DNA from: Lodderomyces elongisporus
Lineage: Eukaryota; Ascomycota; Pichiomycetes; Serinales; Debaryomycetaceae
DNA: 64,000 bases
NCBI RefSeq assembly: GCF_030384665.1
Contig: NC_083674.1
Span: forward strand, 2,294,001-2,358,000
Reading direction: 5' to 3'
The translations under genes were made by a program, and so were the position numbers. Shown here piece after piece: positions 19,301 to 30,146 of the stretch; position 1 is the first letter of the stretch, and every line of letters starts with the position of its first letter. Under the pieces are notes generated by a model. That model was not told the origin of the DNA, searched no databases, and saw only the letters and a list, made by a program, of their open reading frames with translations.

Positions 19301-19676
19301 ATCTACAACCTTATACATCCTGCAATGCATTCTATCTCCACAAACAATTCTCGACGGATTGCCGTCAAGCTTGCAACGAGTCGAGAATTGTTTGTGTGTG
19401 TTGATTATTCCCCTGAGTTTGGTGCGAATTTACAGGGAAACATTTTTCTACTGAAGTTTGAGGAAAACTGTGGGCTCAGCTACTCCCTCCCTCTTTCCCC
19501 GCCCCATACATTTACATCATATAGGCCGGATCCCAGGTTGAGCCCTAGGTTGAACCCCAGGCTGGATCCTATGTCAGTTCTACAAAAATGCGCCACTTCC
19601 AGAACATAGGGAGAATCTGGCTCCTATCACTGCTGCTGCCCACTGTAGTGTTTTTTTGTAAAGTTTTTTGTAAAGT
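16343..19676. repeat. Repeat unit U3
   Basis: 3334 bp, the shortest unit. Short 24-bp array, poly(A) 21, 4C run, two 14-bp repeats. A private C-to-T change in the spacer (GTGATAGTAACG near 17383) separates it from U2. Confidence 0.95.
17450..18823 (-). CDS. Array protein, unit U3 copy (457 aa)
   Basis: Same protein as U1, including the shortest linker. Yet its spacer and 24-bp array are those of U2, so U3 combines a U2-like left half with a U1-like gene. Confidence 0.8.
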   Translation of the reverse strand: MSFFKNAFNTSPKSKGEKPAERKVRFQLPGEPVPQSTKQVFQNLKSTLAKGFKPSQTPGKSPSGAPLLETPVKKLTKKEAERFLLVEGIHKSIADCLRRTWKYDETFSVFLRHQEYTTNIESYHAKLFQRVRKLWGCLESTYLQSFASMEDSITKIGSTAYKSTDGKFLIYKISEEHSEDIRRELPRMGSHYKEASLILPHFQLLKMNFGGEETIYAVSPAYEHQATEVYYLGTQETSLKNTYTSNTYTFTDTDTNTNTNTNTTRTYNYMTRRNKRACDMGEPRPTFATLCTNSVVHKSSFLRPLYHPIDQGCPTGNVRFPLLTKEREDILHKLQRDTTHLIARNKTGYKLLVGVERKVGSRPGIQVRIVDYHRTYTRERGFRRFFRFFRFGGANVKTPEEYAAWLIKTLDQHIEVIEGELHLEKFKIKTLPPTTSFTRCIKNIKARIKSLMLVSTK

Positions 19677-22600
19677 ACACACCCACCCGCGCGCGTCCAT
19701 CTTACGTGTATATTACGTGTATCTGAGGTTAACTCGTTCACAGCAGCTCACGTGCGCGTATACATACACATACTCCAACCCGAGATACTCTAGTTTGCAA
19801 TGACAGCGATTGCGCGAAATATACAGAACGTTCAATTTTGTAGGCTGAATGCGAAATAGAAGAATGGTTCAATTACAAATAGCAGAGTGTTTACATAAAC
19901 AGAAAAGTGTGTTAATATTAGAAAAAAAAAGTGCAAAGATTAATAGCAGGAACAGCAACACCACCAGACATAACATCAGCAACACCATCAGCAACACCAT
20001 CAGCAACACCACCAGACATAACATCAGTAACACCACCAGACATAACACCAGCAACACAACCAGACATAACACCAGCAACACAACCAGACATAACATCAGT
20101 AACACCACCAGACATAACACCAGCAACACAACCAGACATAACATCAGCAACACAACCAGACATAACATCAGCAACACAACCAGCAACACCATCAGCAACA
20201 CAACCAGCAACACCATCAGCAACGCAACCAGTGACACAACCAGGAAAAAACACCAGGAATAACACCAAAAACATTTCTGACAAGTTTGAATGGCATAGTT
20301 TGAGTTTGGTCGACGTCGGATAGCACACACTATAATAAATATGTTGGATATAATAAATATGATAAATATGATAAATATTAGTGGTGGTAGTAGTAGTGGT
20401 GCTATTCCAACACGAGCAAACAATGATTTTGATGCAACATTAACAAACCCCGGAAGCAGATTCCACAAGCTTTTCTTCTGCACCATCTGAAACAACTTGC
20501 ACGGTGACTTACACAACCCAACCTGTGATAATATGATCCCGCTGTGCCTTGTTGATACCCCTAGTGCATATGCATCCTCCACATTTTTCGTTCCCCGTAC
20601 AAGATCATACGACAAAGGCGCCATTTTGTCGCAGGATCTGCCAAGTTCAGAATAAATGTGTGAGTCGGCAGCTACACTAGTGCAATGTTGTGGTAGGCTA
20701 TGGGAAACGGTAGCAGAGGTCGGTGGGCTCCCCCTGCTTTGGGATCATGGTTGGGTTTGTGATATAGTCATCCGTGAAGCAGCAACAGAGGTAACATCAG
20801 AAATAGCACCAGTGACAGTAACGTGCTTTTTTTTTGTCCGTCTGTTTTTGTATTTTTTTTTTTTTTTTTTTTTTTCCTTTTATTACTTGGTTGAGACCAG
20901 CATTAGACTTTTGATCCTCGCTTTTATGTTTTTTATGCAGCGAGTGAAGCTGGTAGTTGGGGGTAGTGTTTTGATTTTGAACTTTTCTAGATGTAGTTCC
21001 CCCTCGATAACCTCAATGTGCTGATCTAAAGTCTTAATCAACCAAGCAGCGTATTCTTCTGGTGTTTTGACATTTGCTCCTCCAAACCTAAAAAACCTAA
21101 AAAACCTTCTAAACCCCCTCTCCCTGGTGTATGTCCTGTGGTAGTCGACAATCCGCACTTGGATTCCTGGTCGACTACCCACTTTTCTCTCCACCCCAAC
21201 TAGAAGCTTATAGCCTGTTTTGTTCCTGGCTATAAGATGGGTCGTGTCCCTTTGCAATTTGTGAAGGATGTCCTCGCGTTCTTTGGTAAGTAAGGGGAAG
21301 CGGACATTGCCTGTTGGACAGCCCTGGTCAATGGGGTGGTATAATGGCCTCAGAAATGAGGACTTATGGACAACGGAGTTGGTGCAAAGTGTTGCGAAGG
21401 TGAGTCTGGGTTCGCCCATGTCACATGCGCGTTTGTTCCTGCGTGTCATGTAATTGTATGTGCGTGTGGTGTTTGTGTTTGTGTCTGTGTTTGTGTTTGT
21501 GTTTGTGTTTGTGTTTGTGTTTGTGTTTGTGTTTGTGTTTGTGTCTGTGTCTGTAAATGTGTATGTGTTTGAGGTATATGTGTTTTTCAGGCTTGTTTCT
21601 TGTGTGCCCAAGTAATATACCTCAGTTGCTTGGTGCTCGTATGCCGGACTTACTGCATAGATAGTTTCCTCCCCTCCAAAATTCATTTTCAAGAGTTGGA
21701 AGTGGGGAAGTATCAATGATGCCTCTTTGTAGTGGCTTCCCATTCTGGGAAGCTCTCTCCTGATGTCTTCGGAGTGTTCCTCTGAAATCTTGTAGATGAG
21801 AAATTTTCCATCTGTAGATTTGTAGGCGGTGCTGCCTATTTTTGTTATGGAGTCTTCCATGGACGCAAATGACTGTAAATAGGTGGATTCCAGGCATCCC
21901 CACAGCTTTCTTACTCTTTGAAACAGCTTTGCATGGTAGGACTCGATATTGGTTGTGTATTCTTGGTGCCTAAGAAAAACACTGAAAGTTTCGTCGTACT
22001 TCCAGGTTCTCCTGAGGCAGTCGGCAATACTTTTGTGTATTCCCTCTACAAGAAGAAACCTTTCGGCCTCTTTCTTGGTAAGCTTTTTAACTGGTGTTTC
22101 CAGCAGTGGTGCACCTGAGGGTGATTTCCCAGGTGTTTGCGAAGGTTTGAATCCCTTCGCCAAAGTTGATTTGAGGTTTTGGAAAACCTGCTTGGTTGAT
22201 TGGGGTACAGGTTCTCCGGGAAGTTGAAACCGAACCTTGCGTTCGGCTGGTTTTTCCCCCTTTGACTTGGGGGAGGTGTTAAAAGCGTTTTTAAAAAATG
22301 ACATTATTTAAGATTTAATTAAGTAAACTAACTGGTAAAGTCTGACTCGTTTAAACTGTACTAAGTGAGACTTTGGTTGTGGGTTTACTTCTGGCGAAAG
22401 AAGAAGAAGAAAAAGGAAAAGAAGAAAAAGAAAAGGGCAAAAAAAGGTTTGAGGTCACAAGGGTTTTGTTTGTGGATATTTATACTTCACCAAGTAGCCC
22501 TCTCGCCACGCCTTGTGGTTGGAGACTAACAAGTAAATTGTGTTATGCCATATACATTTTGGTTGCAAAACCCGCGAGGAAGTGAGGGGAACAGAAGGGC

Positions 22601-23185
22601 GAGGAAATCCCTTCTGGTAGCTCAGCAGTGTGTGTGCAATTGTATGCGCTACCAAACGCGTCGTAACAAAAAACCAAATGGGTGCTGCCAAATGGGTGCT
22701 GCCAAATGGGTGCTGCCAAATGGGTGCTGCCAATAGTGTGTGGCTGTAGCAGAAAGTGGACAACCAGAGTGGATGAATTGTGTGTTTGGATGCATGTTGG
22801 CTCAACACAATCTACAACCTTATACATCCTGCAATGCATTCTATCTCCACAAACAATTCTCGACGGATTGCCGTCAAGCTTGCAACGAGTCGAGAATTGT
22901 TTGTGTGTGTTGATTATTCCCCTGAGTTTGGTGCGAATTTACAGGGAAACATTTTTCTACTGAAGTTTGAGGAAAACTGTGGGCTCAGCTACTCCCTCCC
23001 TCTTTCCCCGCCCCATACATTTACATCATATAGGCCGGATCCCAGGTTGAGCCCTAGGTTGAACCCCAGGCTGGATCCTATGTCAGTTCTACAAAAATGC
23101 GCCACTTCCAGAACATAGGGAGAATCTGGCTCCTATCACTGCTGCTGCCCACTGTAGTGTTTTTTTGTAAAGTTTTTTGTAAAGT
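19677..23185. repeat. Repeat unit U4
   Basis: 3509 bp, the longest unit. Long 24-bp array, poly(A) 23, 5C run, four 14-bp repeats. Shares all spacer and gene markers with U15 except the 14-bp count and the G/A site by the TATA box. Confidence 0.95.
20883..22304 (-). CDS. Array protein, unit U4 copy (473 aa)
   Basis: Carries a Pro-to-Leu change just after the linker (residue 285 in U1 numbering) and a synonymous T-to-C nearby. Both are found again only in U15, about 38 kb away. The linker is nearly all Thr-Asn. Confidence 0.8.
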   Translation of the reverse strand: MSFFKNAFNTSPKSKGEKPAERKVRFQLPGEPVPQSTKQVFQNLKSTLAKGFKPSQTPGKSPSGAPLLETPVKKLTKKEAERFLLVEGIHKSIADCLRRTWKYDETFSVFLRHQEYTTNIESYHAKLFQRVRKLWGCLESTYLQSFASMEDSITKIGSTAYKSTDGKFLIYKISEEHSEDIRRELPRMGSHYKEASLILPHFQLLKMNFGGEETIYAVSPAYEHQATEVYYLGTQETSLKNTYTSNTYTFTDTDTNTNTNTNTNTNTNTNTNTDTNTNTTRTYNYMTRRNKRACDMGEPRLTFATLCTNSVVHKSSFLRPLYHPIDQGCPTGNVRFPLLTKEREDILHKLQRDTTHLIARNKTGYKLLVGVERKVGSRPGIQVRIVDYHRTYTRERGFRRFFRFFRFGGANVKTPEEYAAWLIKTLDQHIEVIEGELHLEKFKIKTLPPTTSFTRCIKNIKARIKSLMLVSTK

Positions 23186-26100
23186 ACACACCCACCCGCG
23201 CGCGTCCATCTTACGTGTATATTACGTGTATCTGAGGTTAACTCGTTCACAGCAGCTCACGTGCGCGTATACATACACATACTCCAACCCGAGATACTCT
23301 AGTTTGCAATGACAGCGATTGCGCGAAATATACAGAACGTTCAATTTTGTAGGCTGAATGCGAAATAGAAGAATGGTTCAATTACAAATAGCAGAGTGTT
23401 TACATAAACAGAAAAGTGTGTTAATATTAGAAAAAAAAAGTGCAAAGATTAATAGCAGGAACAGCAACACCACCAGACATAACATCAGCAACACCATCAG
23501 CAACACCATCAGCAACACCACCAGACATAACATCAGTAACACCACCAGACATAACACCAGCAACACAACCAGACATAACACCAGCAACACAACCAGACAT
23601 AACATCAGTAACACCACCAGACATAACACCAGCAACACAACCAGACATAACATCAGCAACACAACCAGACATAACATCAGCAACACAACCAGCAACACCA
23701 TCAGCAACACAACCAGCAACACCATCAGCAACGCAACCAGTGACACAACCAGGAAAAAACACCAGGAATAACACCAAAAACATTTCTGACAAGTTTGAAT
23801 GGCATAGTTTGAGTTTGGTCGACGTCGGATAGCACACACTATAATAAATATGTTGGATATAATAAATATGATAAATATGATAAATATTAGTGGTGGTAGT
23901 AGTAGTGGTGCTATTCCAACACGAGCAAACAATGATTTTGATGCAACATTAACAAACCCCGGAAGCAGATTCCACAAGCTTTTCTTCTGCACCATCTGAA
24001 ACAACTTGCACGGTGACTTACACAACCCAACCTGTGATAATATGATCCCGCTGTGCCTTGTTGATACCCCTAGTGCATATGCATCCTCCACATTTTTCGT
24101 TCCCCGTACAAGATCATACGACAAAGGCGCCATTTTGTCGCAGGATCTGCCAAGTTCAGAATAAATGTGTGAGTCGGCAGCTACACTAGTGCAATGTTGT
24201 GGTAGGCTATGGAAAACGGTAGCAGAGGTCAGTGGGCTCCCCTGCTTTGGGATCATGGTTGGGTTTGTGATATAGTCATCCGTGAAGCAGCAACAGAGGT
24301 AACATCAGAAATAGCACCAGTGACAGTAACGTGCTTTTTTTTTGTCCGTCTGTTTTTGTATTTTTTTTTTTTTTTTTTTTTCCTTTTATTACTTGGTTGA
24401 GACCAGCATTAGACTTTTGATCCTCGCTTTTATGTTTTTTATGCAGCGAGTGAAGCTGGTAGTTGGGGGTAGTGTTTTGATTTTGAACTTTTCTAGATGT
24501 AGTTCCCCCTCGATAACCTCAATGTGCTGATCTAAAGTCTTAATCAACCAAGCAGCGTATTCTTCTGGTGTTTTGACATTTGCTCCTCCAAACCTAAAAA
24601 ACCTAAAAAACCTTCTAAACCCCCTCTCCCTGGTGTATGTCCTGTGGTAGTCGACAATCCGCACTTGGATTCCTGGTCGACTACCCACTTTTCTCTCCAC
24701 CCCAACTAGAAGCTTATAGCCTGTTTTGTTTCTGGCTATAAGATGGGTCGTGTCCCTTTGCAATTTGTGAAGGATGTCCTCGCGTTCTTTGGTAAGTAAG
24801 GGGAAGCGGACATTGCCTGTTGGACAGCCCTGGTCAATGGGGTGGTATAATGGCCTCAGAAATGAGGACTTATGGACAACGGAGTTGGTGCAAAGTGTTG
24901 CGAAGGTGGGTCTGGGTTCGCCCATGTCACATGCGCGTTTGTTCCTGCGTGTCATGTAATTGTATGTGCGTGTGGTGTTTGTGTTTGTGTCTGTGTTTGT
25001 GTTTGTGTTTGTGTTTGTGTTTGTGTTTGTGTTTGTGTCTGTGTCTGTAAATGTGTATGTGTTTGAGGTATATGTGTTTTTCAGGCTTGTTTCTTGTGTG
25101 CCCAAGTAATATACCTCAGTTGCTTGGTGCTCGTATGCCGGACTTACTGCATAGATAGTTTCCTCCCCTCCAAAATTCATTTTCAAGAGTTGGAAGTGGG
25201 GAAGTATCAATGATGCCTCTTTGTAGTGGCTTCCCATTCTGGGAAGCTCTCTCCTGATGTCTTCGGAGTGTTCCTCTGAAATCTTGTAGATGAGAAATTT
25301 TCCATCTGTAGATTTGTAGGCGGTGCTGCCTATTTTTGTTATGGAGTCTTCCATGGACGCAAATGACTGTAAATAGGTGGATTCCAGGCATCCCCACAGC
25401 TTTCTTACTCTTTGAAACAGCTTTGCATGGTAGGACTCGATATTGGTTGTGTATTCTTGGTGCCTAAGAAAAACACTGAAAGTTTCGTCGTACTTCCAGG
25501 TTCTCCTGAGGCAGTCGGCAATACTTTTGTGTATTCCCTCTACAAGAAGAAACCTTTCGGCCTCTTTCTTGGTAAGCTTTTTAACTGGTGTTTCCAGCAG
25601 TGGTGCACCTGAGGGTGATTTCCCAGGTGTTTGCGAAGGTTTGAATCCCTTCGCCAAAGTTGATTTGAGGTTTTGGAAAACCTGCTTGGTTGATTGGGGT
25701 ACAGGTTCTCCGGGAAGTTGAAACCGAACCTTGCGTTCGGCTGGTTTTTCCCCCTTTGACTTGGGGGAGGTGTTAAAAGCGTTTTTAAAAAATGACATTA
25801 TTTAAGATTTAATTAAGTAAACTAACTGGTAAAGTCTGACTCGTTTAAACTGTACTAAGTGAGACTTTGGTTGTGGGTTTACTTCTGGCGAAAGAAGAAG
25901 AAGAAAAAGGAAAAGAAGAAAAAGAAAAGGGCAAAAAAAGGTTTGAGGTCACAAGGGTTTTGTTTGTGGATATTTATACTTCACCAAGTAGCCCTCTCGC
26001 CACGCCTTGTGGTTGGAGACTAACAAGTAAATTGTGTTATGCCATATACATTTTGGTTGCAAAACCCGCGAGGAAGTGAGGGGAACAGAAGGGCGAGGAA

Positions 26101-26665
26101 ATCCCTTCTGGTAGCTCAGCAGTGTGTGTGCAATTGTATGCGCTACCAAACGCGTCGTAACAAAAAACCAAATGGGTGCTGCCAAATGGGTGCTGCCAAA
26201 TGGGTGCTGCCAATAGTGTGTGGCTGTAGCAGAAAGTGGACAACCAGAGTGGATGAATTGTGTGTTTGGATGCATGTTGGCTCAACACAATCTACAACCT
26301 TATACATCCTGCAATGCATTCTATCTCCACAAACAATTCTCGACGGATTGCCGTCAAGCTTGCAACGAGTCGAGAATTGTTTGTGTGTGTTGATTATTCC
26401 CCTGAGTTTGGTGCGAATTTACAGGGAAACATTTTTCTACTGAAGTTTGAGGAAAACTGTGGGCTCAGCTACTCCCTCCCTCTTTCCCCGCCCCATACAT
26501 TTACATCATATAGGCCGGATCCCAGGTTGAGCCCTAGGTTGAACCCCAGGCTGGATCCTATGTCAGTTCTACAAAAATGCGCCACTTCCAGAACATAGGG
26601 AGAATCTGGCTCCTATCACTGCTGCTGCCCACTGTAGTGTTTTTTTGTAAAGTTTTTTGTAAAGT
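23186..26665. repeat. Repeat unit U5
   Basis: 3480 bp. Long 24-bp array, poly(A) 21, 4C run, spacer base GAGGTCAGTGGG, three 14-bp repeats. Nearly the same as U6 and U10. Confidence 0.95.
24389..25798 (-). CDS. Array protein, unit U5 copy (469 aa)
   Basis: Asn-rich form of the 469-aa protein, with one late Asp in the second half of the linker. Identical to U6 and U10. Confidence 0.8.
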   Translation of the reverse strand: MSFFKNAFNTSPKSKGEKPAERKVRFQLPGEPVPQSTKQVFQNLKSTLAKGFKPSQTPGKSPSGAPLLETPVKKLTKKEAERFLLVEGIHKSIADCLRRTWKYDETFSVFLRHQEYTTNIESYHAKLFQRVRKLWGCLESTYLQSFASMEDSITKIGSTAYKSTDGKFLIYKISEEHSEDIRRELPRMGSHYKEASLILPHFQLLKMNFGGEETIYAVSPAYEHQATEVYYLGTQETSLKNTYTSNTYTFTDTDTNTNTNTNTNTNTNTDTNTNTTRTYNYMTRRNKRACDMGEPRPTFATLCTNSVVHKSSFLRPLYHPIDQGCPTGNVRFPLLTKEREDILHKLQRDTTHLIARNKTGYKLLVGVERKVGSRPGIQVRIVDYHRTYTRERGFRRFFRFFRFGGANVKTPEEYAAWLIKTLDQHIEVIEGELHLEKFKIKTLPPTTSFTRCIKNIKARIKSLMLVSTK

Positions 26666-29600
26666 ACACACCCACCCGCGCGCGTCCATCTTACGTGTAT
26701 ATTACGTGTATCTGAGGTTAACTCGTTCACAGCAGCTCACGTGCGCGTATACATACACATACTCCAACCCGAGATACTCTAGTTTGCAATGACAGCGATT
26801 GCGCGAAATATACAGAACGTTCAATTTTGTAGGCTGAATGCGAAATAGAAGAATGGTTCAATTACAAATAGCAGAGTGTTTACATAAACAGAAAAGTGTG
26901 TTAATATTAGAAAAAAAAAGTGCAAAGATTAATAGCAGGAACAGCAACACCACCAGACATAACATCAGCAACACCATCAGCAACACCATCAGCAACACCA
27001 CCAGACATAACATCAGTAACACCACCAGACATAACACCAGCAACACAACCAGACATAACACCAGCAACACAACCAGACATAACATCAGTAACACCACCAG
27101 ACATAACACCAGCAACACAACCAGACATAACATCAGCAACACAACCAGACATAACATCAGCAACACAACCAGCAACACCATCAGCAACACAACCAGCAAC
27201 ACCATCAGCAACGCAACCAGTGACACAACCAGGAAAAAACACCAGGAATAACACCAAAAACATTTCTGACAAGTTTGAATGGCATAGTTTGAGTTTGGTC
27301 GACGTCGGATAGCACACACTATAATAAATATGTTGGATATAATAAATATGATAAATATGATAAATATTAGTGGTGGTAGTAGTAGTGGTGCTATTCCAAC
27401 ACGAGCAAACAATGATTTTGATGCAACATTAACAAACCCCGGAAGCAGATTCCACAAGCTTTTCTTCTGCACCATCTGAAACAACTTGCACGGTGACTTA
27501 CACAACCCAACCTGTGATAATATGATCCCGCTGTGCCTTGTTGATACCCCTAGTGCATATGCATCCTCCACATTTTTCGTTCCCCGTACAAGATCATACG
27601 ACAAAGGCGCCATTTTGTCGCAGGATCTGCCAAGTTCAGAATAAATGTGTGAGTCGGCAGCTACACTAGTGCAATGTTGTGGTAGGCTATGGAAAACGGT
27701 AGCAGAGGTCAGTGGGCTCCCCTGCTTTGGGATCATGGTTGGGTTTGTGATATAGTCATCCGTGAAGCAGCAACAGAGGTAACATCAGAAATAGCACCAG
27801 TGACAGTAACGTGCTTTTTTTTTGTCCGTCTGTTTTTGTATTTTTTTTTTTTTTTTTTTTTTCCTTTTATTACTTGGTTGAGACCAGCATTAGACTTTTG
27901 ATCCTCGCTTTTATGTTTTTTATGCAGCGAGTGAAGCTGGTAGTTGGGGGTAGTGTTTTGATTTTGAACTTTTCTAGATGTAGTTCCCCCTCGATAACCT
28001 CAATGTGCTGATCTAAAGTCTTAATCAACCAAGCAGCGTATTCTTCTGGTGTTTTGACATTTGCTCCTCCAAACCTAAAAAACCTAAAAAACCTTCTAAA
28101 CCCCCTCTCCCTGGTGTATGTCCTGTGGTAGTCGACAATCCGCACTTGGATTCCTGGTCGACTACCCACTTTTCTCTCCACCCCAACTAGAAGCTTATAG
28201 CCTGTTTTGTTTCTGGCTATAAGATGGGTCGTGTCCCTTTGCAATTTGTGAAGGATGTCCTCGCGTTCTTTGGTAAGTAAGGGGAAGCGGACATTGCCTG
28301 TTGGACAGCCCTGGTCAATGGGGTGGTATAATGGCCTCAGAAATGAGGACTTATGGACAACGGAGTTGGTGCAAAGTGTTGCGAAGGTGGGTCTGGGTTC
28401 GCCCATGTCACATGCGCGTTTGTTCCTGCGTGTCATGTAATTGTATGTGCGTGTGGTGTTTGTGTTTGTGTCTGTGTTTGTGTTTGTGTTTGTGTTTGTG
28501 TTTGTGTTTGTGTTTGTGTCTGTGTCTGTAAATGTGTATGTGTTTGAGGTATATGTGTTTTTCAGGCTTGTTTCTTGTGTGCCCAAGTAATATACCTCAG
28601 TTGCTTGGTGCTCGTATGCCGGACTTACTGCATAGATAGTTTCCTCCCCTCCAAAATTCATTTTCAAGAGTTGGAAGTGGGGAAGTATCAATGATGCCTC
28701 TTTGTAGTGGCTTCCCATTCTGGGAAGCTCTCTCCTGATGTCTTCGGAGTGTTCCTCTGAAATCTTGTAGATGAGAAATTTTCCATCTGTAGATTTGTAG
28801 GCGGTGCTGCCTATTTTTGTTATGGAGTCTTCCATGGACGCAAATGACTGTAAATAGGTGGATTCCAGGCATCCCCACAGCTTTCTTACTCTTTGAAACA
28901 GCTTTGCATGGTAGGACTCGATATTGGTTGTGTATTCTTGGTGCCTAAGAAAAACACTGAAAGTTTCGTCGTACTTCCAGGTTCTCCTGAGGCAGTCGGC
29001 AATACTTTTGTGTATTCCCTCTACAAGAAGAAACCTTTCGGCCTCTTTCTTGGTAAGCTTTTTAACTGGTGTTTCCAGCAGTGGTGCACCTGAGGGTGAT
29101 TTCCCAGGTGTTTGCGAAGGTTTGAATCCCTTCGCCAAAGTTGATTTGAGGTTTTGGAAAACCTGCTTGGTTGATTGGGGTACAGGTTCTCCGGGAAGTT
29201 GAAACCGAACCTTGCGTTCGGCTGGTTTTTCCCCCTTTGACTTGGGGGAGGTGTTAAAAGCGTTTTTAAAAAATGACATTATTTAAGATTTAATTAAGTA
29301 AACTAACTGGTAAAGTCTGACTCGTTTAAACTGTACTAAGTGAGACTTTGGTTGTGGGTTTACTTCTGGCGAAAGAAGAAGAAGAAAAAGGAAAAGAAGA
29401 AAAAGAAAAGGGCAAAAAAAGGTTTGAGGTCACAAGGGTTTTGTTTGTGGATATTTATACTTCACCAAGTAGCCCTCTCGCCACGCCTTGTGGTTGGAGA
29501 CTAACAAGTAAATTGTGTTATGCCATATACATTTTGGTTGCAAAACCCGCGAGGAAGTGAGGGGAACAGAAGGGCGAGGAAATCCCTTCTGGTAGCTCAG

Positions 29601-30146
29601 CAGTGTGTGTGCAATTGTATGCGCTACCAAACGCGTCGTAACAAAAAACCAAATGGGTGCTGCCAAATGGGTGCTGCCAAATGGGTGCTGCCAATAGTGT
29701 GTGGCTGTAGCAGAAAGTGGACAACCAGAGTGGATGAATTGTGTGTTTGGATGCATGTTGGCTCAACACAATCTACAACCTTATACATCCTGCAATGCAT
29801 TCTATCTCCACAAACAATTCTCGACGGATTGCCGTCAAGCTTGCAACGAGTCGAGAATTGTTTGTGTGTGTTGATTATTCCCCTGAGTTTGGTGCGAATT
29901 TACAGGGAAACATTTTTCTACTGAAGTTTGAGGAAAACTGTGGGCTCAGCTACTCCCTCCCTCTTTCCCCGCCCCATACATTTACATCATATAGGCCGGA
30001 TCCCAGGTTGAGCCCTAGGTTGAACCCCAGGCTGGATCCTATGTCAGTTCTACAAAAATGCGCCACTTCCAGAACATAGGGAGAATCTGGCTCCTATCAC
30101 TGCTGCTGCCCACTGTAGTGTTTTTTTGTAAAGTTTTTTGTAAAGT
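26666..30146. repeat. Repeat unit U6
   Basis: 3481 bp. As U5, but with one more A in the poly(A) tract (22). Confidence 0.95.
27870..29279 (-). CDS. Array protein, unit U6 copy (469 aa)
   Basis: Same protein as U5. The U5/U6 pair looks like the product of a recent single-unit duplication. Confidence 0.8.
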   Translation of the reverse strand: MSFFKNAFNTSPKSKGEKPAERKVRFQLPGEPVPQSTKQVFQNLKSTLAKGFKPSQTPGKSPSGAPLLETPVKKLTKKEAERFLLVEGIHKSIADCLRRTWKYDETFSVFLRHQEYTTNIESYHAKLFQRVRKLWGCLESTYLQSFASMEDSITKIGSTAYKSTDGKFLIYKISEEHSEDIRRELPRMGSHYKEASLILPHFQLLKMNFGGEETIYAVSPAYEHQATEVYYLGTQETSLKNTYTSNTYTFTDTDTNTNTNTNTNTNTNTDTNTNTTRTYNYMTRRNKRACDMGEPRPTFATLCTNSVVHKSSFLRPLYHPIDQGCPTGNVRFPLLTKEREDILHKLQRDTTHLIARNKTGYKLLVGVERKVGSRPGIQVRIVDYHRTYTRERGFRRFFRFFRFGGANVKTPEEYAAWLIKTLDQHIEVIEGELHLEKFKIKTLPPTTSFTRCIKNIKARIKSLMLVSTK